A stretch of DNA of 64,000 bases from Streptomyces aidingensis (lineage in GTDB: Bacteria > Actinomycetota > Actinomycetes > Streptomycetales > Streptomycetaceae): contig NZ_FOLM01000011.1 of assembly GCF_900112355.1 (NCBI RefSeq), positions 124,001 to 188,000 on the forward strand. The letters run 5' to 3'. This document shows positions 6,685 through 14,493 of the stretch, piece by piece. Numbering within the stretch: position 1 is the stretch's first letter; every line of letters starts with the position of its first letter. The notes below the pieces were generated by a model that worked only from the letters and a program-made list of their open reading frames with translations, was not told where the DNA came from and made no database searches. A program made the position numbers and the translations under genes.

Positions 6685-9459
6685 ATGAGCGAGCACCGTC
6701 GCAAGCCCCCGCAACGCGGACGGCGTGCCGCGTCCGGCCGCCGGGCGGCCCCGCCGCCGCCGCGCGAGCCGGCCGGAGGCTCGTACGGCACGCCCCCCGA
6801 GCCACGTGCCTACGGCTCGCGGGCCGAAGCCCGGCGTGCGGTCCAGGAGCGCGGCGGAGGACGGCGACGGGCGGCCAGCGCCACCGAGCCGCTTCCCATG
6901 CGGGGCGGAGGCGGCCGGCGGGCGGCGCGGCGGGGAATGCCGGAGCCGCCGCCGAAGAAGCGGATCATCGACTATCCACGGTGGGGCAAGCGCGGCATCC
7001 GCCGCTGGGTGCCGTCCTGGAAGCAGTGGCTCGGCATGGCGTTCCTCTTCCTGGGCACGCTCATCGGGCTGGTCGGCATCGCCTACGCCATGGTGGAGGT
7101 GCCCAACCAGAACATCTGGGCGAAGTCGCAGAAGAACGTCTACCACTGGGCCGACGGCACCGAGATGGTGGTGGCCGGCGGCGGTGAGTACAACCGGCAG
7201 AACATCCCGCTGGACCAGATGCCGGAGCATCTGACGGACGCCGCCATCGCCGCCGAGAACCACACCTTCTGGACGGACAGCGGCGTCAACCCGGTCGGCA
7301 TCGCCCGCGCCGTGGTCAACATGGCACGCGGCGCCGAGACCCAGTCCGGCTCCACCATCACCCAGCAGTACGTCAAGAACAACTTCCTGGTCCAGGACCA
7401 GACCCTCACCCGCAAGGCCAAGGAGCTGTTGATCTCCATCAAGGTGGGTGCGCAGGAGCCCAAGGAGACGATCCTTGAGGGCTACATGAACACCTCCTAC
7501 TTCGGGCGCGGCGCCTACGGTGTGCAGGCGGCTGCCCAGGCGTACTACAACAAGGACGCCGAGGAGCTCAACGCCAGCGAGTCGGCCTTTCTGATCTCCC
7601 TGCTCAAGGGGCCGGACTACTACGACCCGCACGGCGGCACCCGGGGCGCCGAGGCCGCGGAGGGCAATCTGCGGCGCGCCGAGGAGCGGTGGTCATGGAT
7701 CCTGGACCGCCGGGTGGAAGTGGGCACCCTGGACGCCGCCGAGCGCGGCCAGTACACCGAGTTCCCGATGCCGGTCGAGCCCAAGCCCGCCACCAACAAG
7801 GCCGGCCAGATCGGCTACCTCACCGGCCTGGTCGACCAGTACCTGGTCAACAACGACATCCTCACCTCGCAGCAGCTGGAGGACGGCGGCTACCGCATCT
7901 ACACGACCTTCGACAAGGTGAAGGTCAACCAGATGGAGGCGGCCGTCACGCAGGTGATGGAGAAGATCAACGCCGAGGAGGCGCCGGAGAACGAGTTCGT
8001 CCAGTTCGGCGGCGCCTCGGTGGTGCCGGGCGACGGCGCCATCGTCGCCATCTACGGCGGCACCTCCTTCACCGAGCACTTCGTCAACAACGCCAACCGC
8101 GAGGACATCCAGGTCGGCTCCACCTTCAAGCCCTATGTGCTGGCCGCCGCGATGCGGGACGGCGTCCGGGACCCGGAGAAGGGCCCGGAACAGGGCCCCG
8201 AGGACAGGACCCGGCTCTCCCCGGAGGCGATCTACAACAGTGAGAACGAGCTGTTGATCCGGCACTACGACGGAGAGGTCTGGAAGGGCGAGGACGCGGA
8301 GGGCAACGAGACCGAACTGCGGCAGGTGAACTACGAGGGCGGCGAGGAGGGCCCGATCACCCTCCGCCGGGCCATGGAGGTCTCCGCCAACTCCCCGTTC
8401 GTCCAGCTCGGCATGGACATCGGCATCGAAACCGTCGCCCAGGCGGCGATCGACGCCGGTCTGCACAAGAGCAGCCTGGAGCCGTTCAACGACACGGTTC
8501 CCTCCTTCTCGCTGGGTGTCGGCACCCCCAGCGCCATCCGGATGGCCACCGGCTACGCCACCTTCGCGGCCAGCGGCGAGCAGGCCGAACCGTATTCGGT
8601 GACCGAGGTGAAGAACGCCGAAGGCACCCTGTGGAAGCATGAGCTCTCGCTGAAGCGGGCGTTCTCCTCCGATGTCGCCGACAACGTCACCGACGTGCTG
8701 GCCTCCGTGGTCGAGAACGGCTCCGGCCGCAAGGCCCAGGACCTGGGCAAGCCGGCTGCCGCAAAGACCGGAACCACCGACGACAACAAGAGCGCCTGGT
8801 TCTCCGGCTACACCCCGCACCTGTCCACCGCGATCGGCATGTTCCGGCAGGACGACAACAACGCCAGCGACGGCTTCCTGGAGATGTACGGCGTCGGCGG
8901 CATGGAGAAGGTCACCGGCGGCAGCTTCCCCGCGGACGTCTGGGTGAGCTACATGAAGGAAGCCACCAAGGACCACCCGGCGGACAAGTTCCCCAAGGCT
9001 CCGAAGATCGGCGAGATCGTCTACGGCGGTGGGGCGGAGAGCCCCGAGCCGACTCCGACCGAGACCGAGGAGCCCGAGCAGACCGAGGAGCCCGAGGAAG
9101 AGGAGACCGAGGAGCCGGACCGTCCGGGCAAGCCCAGCTCCGAGCCGGACCCGACCTTCCCCACCTTCTCCTGCGACCCGGTCAACGACCCGTTCTGCGG
9201 TGGCGGTGAGACCGGCGGCGGCGATGCCGGCGGCACCACCGGCGAGACCGACACCGGCGGCGAGAGCGGCGGCGTGACCGACGGCAGTACCGGCGAGACC
9301 GACACCGGCGGCGAGACCGACGGCAGTACCGGCGAGACCGACACCGGCGGCGACAGCGGCGGGGACACCGGCTGGATCGTGGGCAACGGCAACGGCAACG
9401 GAGGCGGCGGCAATGGCGGAGGCGGCGGCGATACCAGCGGTGACACCACCGAGCCATAG
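6685..9459 (+). CDS. Bifunctional class A penicillin-binding protein (transglycosylase/transpeptidase)
   Basis: 924 residues. A basic Pro/Arg-rich cytoplasmic N-terminus is followed by a membrane anchor at about 113-135. The GT51 domain has the ENHTFW catalytic-Glu motif, GSTITQQYVKNNFL near 221 and NTSYFGRGAYGVQAAA. The transpeptidase domain has STFK near 478, SAN near 567 and KTGTT near 694. The last 150 residues are an extracellular tail: a Glu/Pro stretch, CDPVNDPFCGGG, then Gly/Thr/Asp repeats including a tandem 39-bp unit. It polymerises lipid II and cross-links stem peptides outside the membrane. GGAG lies 10 nt before the ATG. The length exceeds the usual 700-780 because of the two tails. 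Confidence 0.94.
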   Translation: MSEHRRKPPQRGRRAASGRRAAPPPPREPAGGSYGTPPEPRAYGSRAEARRAVQERGGGRRRAASATEPLPMRGGGGRRAARRGMPEPPPKKRIIDYPRWGKRGIRRWVPSWKQWLGMAFLFLGTLIGLVGIAYAMVEVPNQNIWAKSQKNVYHWADGTEMVVAGGGEYNRQNIPLDQMPEHLTDAAIAAENHTFWTDSGVNPVGIARAVVNMARGAETQSGSTITQQYVKNNFLVQDQTLTRKAKELLISIKVGAQEPKETILEGYMNTSYFGRGAYGVQAAAQAYYNKDAEELNASESAFLISLLKGPDYYDPHGGTRGAEAAEGNLRRAEERWSWILDRRVEVGTLDAAERGQYTEFPMPVEPKPATNKAGQIGYLTGLVDQYLVNNDILTSQQLEDGGYRIYTTFDKVKVNQMEAAVTQVMEKINAEEAPENEFVQFGGASVVPGDGAIVAIYGGTSFTEHFVNNANREDIQVGSTFKPYVLAAAMRDGVRDPEKGPEQGPEDRTRLSPEAIYNSENELLIRHYDGEVWKGEDAEGNETELRQVNYEGGEEGPITLRRAMEVSANSPFVQLGMDIGIETVAQAAIDAGLHKSSLEPFNDTVPSFSLGVGTPSAIRMATGYATFAASGEQAEPYSVTEVKNAEGTLWKHELSLKRAFSSDVADNVTDVLASVVENGSGRKAQDLGKPAAAKTGTTDDNKSAWFSGYTPHLSTAIGMFRQDDNNASDGFLEMYGVGGMEKVTGGSFPADVWVSYMKEATKDHPADKFPKAPKIGEIVYGGGAESPEPTPTETEEPEQTEEPEEEETEEPDRPGKPSSEPDPTFPTFSCDPVNDPFCGGGETGGGDAGGTTGETDTGGESGGVTDGSTGETDTGGETDGSTGETDTGGDSGGDTGWIVGNGNGNGGGGNGGGGGDTSGDTTEP
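9277..9354 (+). repeat. 39-bp tandem repeat in the PBP tail
   Basis: Two adjacent copies (9277-9315 and 9316-9354) that are identical except near the last codon, preceded by a partial copy from about 9238. Each encodes TDGSTGETDTGG plus Glu or Asp. It lies in the low-complexity extracellular tail after the transpeptidase domain and is likely to vary in copy number between strains. Confidence 0.85.
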
Positions 9460-9481
9460 CGCGGCGTAGCCCTCCGCACCC

Positions 9482-9518
9482 GCGATCGCCCCGGCAGCCT
9501 GACTGCCGGGGCGATCGC
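9482..9518. terminator. Terminator after the class A PBP
   Basis: A perfect 16-bp inverted repeat (9482-9497 with 9503-9518) and 5-nt loop, 22 nt after the PBP stop codon. It separates the PBP from the GT87 gene that follows. Confidence 0.85.
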
Positions 9519-9537
9519 CGTACGGCAGGATGTCACC

Positions 9538-11028
9538 ATGCCGCACCCGCCGCGTACCACGTCAGCAGCCCCCGTACGGCCCGCCGCGCCCCGCGACGAG
9601 GTGGCCGTCCACGGCAGCGAGCGGTTCGGCGGCCCGGCCGGCCGCCGGGCGGCCCCGGCCACCGGCTGGTGGCATCCGGTGCGGGTGGTCGCCCTGGTCA
9701 TGATCAGCACCTTCGCCCTCGGGATGGTGCAGAAGCTGCCCTGCTACAACCGGGGCTGGTTCGAAGGCGCCTCGACCCAGTACACCCACGCCTGCTACTC
9801 CGACATCCCGCATCTGTACCGTGCCCGCGGCTTCGCCGACGGGCTCATCCCCTACTTCGACCGGATCCCGGACGAGCTTGCCCGGGGCATGGAGTACCTC
9901 GAATACCCTGTGCTCACCGGTCTCTTCATGGAGACCGCCGCCTGGCTCACCCCGGGGGGCGACGGCGGACGGGCGGCCCAGCAGATCTACTGGCTGGTCA
10001 ACGCCGGGATGCTGATGGCCTGCGCGGTGATCATCGCGGTCTGTGTGGCCCGGATCCAGCGGAGCAGGCCCTGGGACGGGCTGATGGTGGCGCTCGCCCC
10101 GGCATTCGTGCTCACCTCGACCATCAACTGGGATCTGCTGGCCGGAGCGCTGTGCCTGGCCGGGCTGCTGATGTGGGCACGCTCCCGCCCGGCCGCGGCC
10201 GGGCTGCTCATCGGCCTGGCCACCGCGGCCAAGCTCTATCCGGTGCTGCTGCTGGGACCGCTGTTCCTGCTCTGCCTGCGCGCCTCCCGCTGGCGCGCCT
10301 TCTTCACCGCCCTCACCGCCGCGGTCCTCTCCTGGCTGGTGGTGAATCTGCCGATCATGCTGCTGGCCACCGAGGGCTGGGCCCGCTTCTATGTCTTCAG
10401 CCAGGAGCGCTCGGTGGACTTCGGCTCCTTCTGGCTGCTGCTGGTCCAGCGCACCGACATCACGCTCGAACCGCCCGTCGTCAACCGGCTGGCCACCGTC
10501 CTCACGCTGCTCGGCTTTGCCGTGATCGCGCTGCTCGCCCTGCTCGCCCCGGTGCGTCCCCGCCTTGCCCAGCTTGCCTTCCTCACCGTCGCCGTCTTCA
10601 TCCTCACCAACAAGGTCTACTCCCCCCAGTACGTGCTCTGGCTGGTGCCGCTGGCCGCACTGGCCCGCCCGCGCTGGCGGGACATTCTGATCTGGCAGGC
10701 ATGCGAGGTTCTCTACTTCCTGGGCATCTGGATGTATCTGGCGCATACCAGCGGCGCCCATGGCCTGACGCCCAACGGCTACCACGGCGCCATCGCCCTG
10801 CATCTGCTCGGCACCCTGTACCTCTGCCTGGTCGTGGTCCGCGACATGCTGCGCCCGCGTCACGACCCGGTCCGCTGGGACGGCTCCGACGATCCCGGGG
10901 GCGGCGTACTGGACCACGCCCCCGACCGCTTCACCTTCCTCCCACGCCGCGCCCACCACCCGTCCACGTTTCACGTGAAACCGCACCCCGAACCGACCTC
11001 GGCGCCGCCCGTCGGGCGGGGGGCCTAG
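9538..11028 (+). CDS. GT87 family membrane glycosyltransferase (mannosyltransferase-like)
   Basis: 496 residues, polytopic: an N-terminal segment near residue 60, then about ten further hydrophobic helices to residue 440. The first outside loop contains CYSDIPHLYRARGFADGLIPYFD, a DIxxLY arrangement typical of GT-C enzymes that use polyprenyl-phosphate sugars. GT87 members in actinobacteria include mannosyltransferases for phosphatidylinositol mannosides and lipoglycans; the substrate here is not evident. A perfect parS site overlaps the last codons (10968-10981), where it encodes FHVK. The MFS gene begins 7 nt after the stop, so the two are probably co-transcribed. Confidence 0.8.
   Translation: MPHPPRTTSAAPVRPAAPRDEVAVHGSERFGGPAGRRAAPATGWWHPVRVVALVMISTFALGMVQKLPCYNRGWFEGASTQYTHACYSDIPHLYRARGFADGLIPYFDRIPDELARGMEYLEYPVLTGLFMETAAWLTPGGDGGRAAQQIYWLVNAGMLMACAVIIAVCVARIQRSRPWDGLMVALAPAFVLTSTINWDLLAGALCLAGLLMWARSRPAAAGLLIGLATAAKLYPVLLLGPLFLLCLRASRWRAFFTALTAAVLSWLVVNLPIMLLATEGWARFYVFSQERSVDFGSFWLLLVQRTDITLEPPVVNRLATVLTLLGFAVIALLALLAPVRPRLAQLAFLTVAVFILTNKVYSPQYVLWLVPLAALARPRWRDILIWQACEVLYFLGIWMYLAHTSGAHGLTPNGYHGAIALHLLGTLYLCLVVVRDMLRPRHDPVRWDGSDDPGGGVLDHAPDRFTFLPRRAHHPSTFHVKPHPEPTSAPPVGRGA
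10968..10981. promoter_or_regulatory. parS site (ParB binding)
   Basis: Perfect 14-bp palindrome GTTTCACGTGAAAC, inside the 3' end of the GT87 coding region. It is the most origin-distal parS in this window, about 22 kb left of oriC. Confidence 0.93.
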
Positions 11029-11034
11029 CCGGCC

Positions 11035-12327
11035 ATGTCCGTCGTCGCCGACTTCCGGATGCTGTGGCGCTTCCCCGGCTTCCGGAAGCTGCTGACCGTC
11101 CGCCTGCTCTCGCAGTTCACCGACGGCGTCTTCCAGGTGGGGCTGGCCGCCTATGTGGTCTTCTCCCCGGAGCAGCAGACCTCCCCCGAAGAGATCGCCG
11201 CAGCCATGGCGGTGCTTCTGCTGCCGTACTCCCTGCTGGGCCCGTTCGCCGGTGCCCTGCTGGACCGCTGGCGGCGGCGCCAGGTGCTGCTCTACGGCAA
11301 TCTGCTCCGCGCCGGTCTTGCCTCGGCCACCTGTCTGCTGGTGCTGGCCTCGGCATCACGCTGGCAGTTCTACCTCTCCGCGCTCTCAGTCACCGCCATC
11401 AACCGCTTCATCCTGGCCGGGCTCTCCGCCGCACTGCCCCGGGTGGTGGACCGCGAGCGGCTGGTGATCGCCAACTCCCTCTCACCGACCGCCGGCACCG
11501 TCGCCGCCACGGTCGGGGGAGCGGCGGCCTTCGGACTGAGCTATCTCACCCGAAGCGAGGCGTCCGGCGATGCCACGGCCCTGATGACCGCCGCCGTGCT
11601 GTATCTGCTGGCCGGGCTGGCCGCCCTGCGCATGGGCCGGGACCTGCTCGGACCCGACCCCTCCGACATCTCCCGGGAGACCCTGAACGCGCTTGCCGCC
11701 ACGGCCCGGGGTCTGCTGGCCGGACTCCGCCATCTCCACGGCCACCGGACGGCCGCCCGCGTTCTGCTGGCCGTGGCCACCATGCGGTTCTGCTATGGCG
11801 CGCTGCTGGTCACCGTGCTGATGCTGGCCCGCTACGCCTGGGGCGCGGACACCCTGGACGGCGACGGCATGGCCCTGCTGGGCATCGCCGTGGGCCTGTC
11901 CGGCGCCGGATTCTTCACCGCCGCGGTGGTCACCCCATGGGCCGTGGCCCGCCTGGGCCGCCTGGGCTGGTTCGCCTGGTGTGCCGCCTCCGCCGCCGTC
12001 CTCGTCCCGGCCCTGGGCCTGTCCTTCCGGCCGCTTCCGGTGCTGATCGCCGCTTTCGTCCTCGGTCTGGTCACCCAGGGAAGCAAGATCGTCACCGACA
12101 CCGTGGTGCAGTCCGCCATCGACGACGCCTACCGCGGCCGGGTCTTCTCGATCTACGACATGCTCTTCAATGTGGCCTTTGTGGGCGCCGCCGGACTGGC
12201 CGCCCTGATGCTCCCCCCGGACGGCCGCTCGGCCACGCTGGTGCTCACAACCTCGGTGATTTACACGGCGACAGCCCTGGCCATGGTCCGTTTCCACCGG
12301 ATTTCACCCGATGTCAGTGTCACATAA
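11035..12327 (+). CDS. Major facilitator superfamily transporter
   Basis: 430 residues with about 12 hydrophobic helices. The N-terminal LLSQFTDGVFQVGLAAYVVF and the cytoplasmic loop LLDRWRRRQVLLYGN after helix 2 match the MFS motif A (GxLaDrxGrkxxl). It is an inner-membrane exporter of unknown substrate, possibly of the EntS/macrolide-efflux type. The start ATG is 7 nt after the GT87 gene and the order is conserved in streptomycetes. No dedicated regulator lies beside it. A substrate cannot be inferred from sequence. Confidence 0.85.
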   Translation: MSVVADFRMLWRFPGFRKLLTVRLLSQFTDGVFQVGLAAYVVFSPEQQTSPEEIAAAMAVLLLPYSLLGPFAGALLDRWRRRQVLLYGNLLRAGLASATCLLVLASASRWQFYLSALSVTAINRFILAGLSAALPRVVDRERLVIANSLSPTAGTVAATVGGAAAFGLSYLTRSEASGDATALMTAAVLYLLAGLAALRMGRDLLGPDPSDISRETLNALAATARGLLAGLRHLHGHRTAARVLLAVATMRFCYGALLVTVLMLARYAWGADTLDGDGMALLGIAVGLSGAGFFTAAVVTPWAVARLGRLGWFAWCAASAAVLVPALGLSFRPLPVLIAAFVLGLVTQGSKIVTDTVVQSAIDDAYRGRVFSIYDMLFNVAFVGAAGLAALMLPPDGRSATLVLTTSVIYTATALAMVRFHRISPDVSVT

Positions 12328-12482
12328 CAGCCACAGAACCCCGTCATCCCGGTACGACGCCCCAGGTCAACCGCCCCCCACACTAGTGTTGCCCTCCGTT
12401 ACCGTGCGGCGGCTACTGCCTGACCGAGAGCTACCCATCGGCACCGCCCGCACAGCAAGACATGCACATCAGAGGGGACACC

Positions 12483-12782
12483 ATGACCAAGAAGCTGCTG
12501 TCCGTCGCAGTGGCCACCATAGCCGCTGCCGCGGTCCTGACCGGCTGCAGCTCTGAGGCCGAACGCTCCGAGGTCGGCGACTGCCTGCGCAACGAGGGCT
12601 CCATGGCCTCGCCCGACCTGAAGCAGACGGACTGCACCGCCGCCGACGCCGAGTACAAGGTGGTCGAGAAGATCGAGGGCGACATCTCCGACGGGGCCTG
12701 CGAGAACGTGGAGGGCGCCCACACCCAGTACTACGAGGAGTACGGGGGCAAGAAGTTCTCCCTCTGCCTCGGCGACGTCTGA
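12483..12782 (+). CDS. Small lipoprotein, LppU/SCO3897 family
   Basis: 99 residues. The N-terminal signal MTKKLLSVAVATIAAAAVLT ends in the lipobox VLTGC, so the protein is lipid-anchored outside the membrane at Cys22. The mature part has four further Cys (GDCL, QTDC, GACE, SLCL), consistent with two disulphides, and the DAEYKVV segment characteristic of this family. GAGGGGACACC precedes the ATG; an in-frame ATG at 12462 is rejected because it adds residues before the signal. The role of the family is unknown. It is convergent with cca. Confidence 0.85.
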   Translation: MTKKLLSVAVATIAAAAVLTGCSSEAERSEVGDCLRNEGSMASPDLKQTDCTAADAEYKVVEKIEGDISDGACENVEGAHTQYYEEYGGKKFSLCLGDV

Positions 12783-12795
12783 GCCTTCGCCGTCC

Positions 12796-12835
12796 GGCAC
12801 GGGCCGCGGCTCCCTGCGGAGCCGCGGCCCGTGCC
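12796..12835. terminator. Bidirectional terminator between the lipoprotein gene and cca
   Basis: A perfect 18-bp inverted repeat (12796-12813 with 12818-12835) and a 4-nt loop between two convergent genes. Confidence 0.88.
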
Positions 12836-12837
12836 GT

Positions 12838-14337
12838 TCACTGCCGCTGCCACCACTCGCGCAGGGCCGCCTCGGCGGCCTCCCGGCCCAGCGGGCCGTG
12901 TTCCAGGCGGAGCTCCAGCAGATGCTGGTAGGCCCGGCCGACCTGCGGGCCGGGCGGGATGGCCAGGATGTCCATGATCTCGTTGCCATTGAGATCCGGC
13001 CGGATGGCGTCCAGTTCCTCCTGCTCCTTCAGCCGCTCGATCCGGGCCTCCAGATCGTCATAGGCCCGGGAGAGCGCCTGCGCCTTGCGCTTGTTGCGGG
13101 TGGTGCAGTCCGAGCGGGTCAGCTTGTGCAGCCGGTCCAGCAGCGGCCCGGCGTCCCGTACATAGCGGCGCACCGCCGAATCGGTCCACTCCCCGGTGCC
13201 GTAACCGTGGAACCGCAGATGCAGCTCCACCAGCCGGGAGACGTCCCGGATCACGTCATTGGGGTACTTGAGCCTGCTCAGCCGGGCCTTGGTCAGCTTC
13301 GCCCCCACCACCTCATGGTGGTGGAAGGAGACCCGGCCGTCCTTCTCGAAGCGCCGGGTCTTCGGCTTCCCGATGTCGTGCAGCAGCGCCGCCAGCCGCA
13401 GCACCAGATCCGGCTTCCCCGGCTCCTCCAGGCCGATCGCCTGCTCCAGCACGGTCAGGCTGTGCTCGTAGACGTCCTTGTGCCGGTGGTGCTCGTCCAG
13501 CTCCAGCCGCAGCGCCGGCAGCTCCGGCAGCACCTGCCCGGCCAGTCCGGTGTCCACCAGCAGCGCCAGGCCACGCCGCGGCCGGCCGCCCAGCACCAGC
13601 TTGTTCAGCTCCTCCCGGACCCGTTCCGCGGAGACGATGGAGATCCGGCCGGCCATCTCGGTCATCGCCGCCACCACCTCGCCGGCCACCGTGAAACCGA
13701 GCTGGGAGGCGAACCGCGCCGCACGCATCATGCGCAGCGGATCGTCGGAGAAAGAGGCCTGCGGAGTGCCCGGGGTGCGCAGTTCCCGCCGGGCCAGATC
13801 GTCCAGACCGTTGTGCGGATCGATGAACACCTTCTGCGGCAGCGCCACCGCCATGGCGTTCACCGTGAAGTCCCGCCGGACCAGGTCCTCCTCGATGGAG
13901 TCGCCATAGACCACCTCGGGCTTGCGCGAGGTCCGGTCGTAGGACTCCGAGCGGTAGGTGGTGATCTCGATCTGGAAGTCCTGCTTGTGGCAGCCGACGG
14001 TGCCGAAGGCGATGCCCACCTCCCAGACCGCGTCGGCCCAGGGGCGCACGATCCGCAGCACCTCCTCGGGCCGGGCATCGGTGGTGAAGTCGAGATCGTT
14101 GCCGAGCCGCCCCAGCAGCGCGTCCCGTACCGACCCGCCGACCAGGGCCAGCGCATGGCCTGCGGCGGCGAACCGCCGGGCCAGGTCGTCGGCCACCGGG
14201 GAGACGCGCAGCAGCTCGCTCACTGCCTGGCGCTGCGCGTCGCCGAGCGCCGCGGCGGTGGCCGGCGGGACGCCCTCCAGCGGAGCAGCGGTCATGGGCG
14301 CGGCGGTGGCGTCGATGGCATTGCTGTCGTTCGGCAC
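12838..14337 (-). CDS. cca: CCA tRNA nucleotidyltransferase
   Basis: 499 residues. It adds or repairs the 3' CCA of tRNAs; the three tRNA genes in this window lack encoded CCA and so need it. The class II head LVGGSVRDALLGRLGNDLDFTTDA carries the GSVRD and DxD metal-binding motifs. An HD domain follows (LLHDIGKPKTR, HHHEVVGAKLTK), and an RNA-binding tail. The GTG at 14337 is chosen because the encoded VPNDSN start resembles streptomycete homologues; an ATG at 14295 is a possible alternative. It is divergent from the DUF6049 gene. Confidence 0.93.
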   Translation of the reverse strand: MPNDSNAIDATAAPMTAAPLEGVPPATAAALGDAQRQAVSELLRVSPVADDLARRFAAAGHALALVGGSVRDALLGRLGNDLDFTTDARPEEVLRIVRPWADAVWEVGIAFGTVGCHKQDFQIEITTYRSESYDRTSRKPEVVYGDSIEEDLVRRDFTVNAMAVALPQKVFIDPHNGLDDLARRELRTPGTPQASFSDDPLRMMRAARFASQLGFTVAGEVVAAMTEMAGRISIVSAERVREELNKLVLGGRPRRGLALLVDTGLAGQVLPELPALRLELDEHHRHKDVYEHSLTVLEQAIGLEEPGKPDLVLRLAALLHDIGKPKTRRFEKDGRVSFHHHEVVGAKLTKARLSRLKYPNDVIRDVSRLVELHLRFHGYGTGEWTDSAVRRYVRDAGPLLDRLHKLTRSDCTTRNKRKAQALSRAYDDLEARIERLKEQEELDAIRPDLNGNEIMDILAIPPGPQVGRAYQHLLELRLEHGPLGREAAEAALREWWQRQ

Positions 14338-14493
14338 AACAGAACAGAGTACGTGTCCCCTCCCGCCGGCCGCTCCCGGACCGGCCCGGGAGCGGCCCCG
14401 GACGGGCACCGGCGCCGCTTTCGGCTCGTTACCATATCTGCTGGCATCCACCTGGACCGGCACATCGGACACGACGAGAGAACGAGGGCCCGC

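Noticed and set aside
7693..9546. 617-codon open frame opposite the class A PBP
   Set aside because: Shadow of the PBP; low-complexity composition and no ribosome binding site.
12898..14493. Upstream extension of the DUF6049 frame across cca
   Set aside because: It lies antisense to a full cca gene, and a GTG with a ribosome binding site at 14494 leads directly into a signal sequence.
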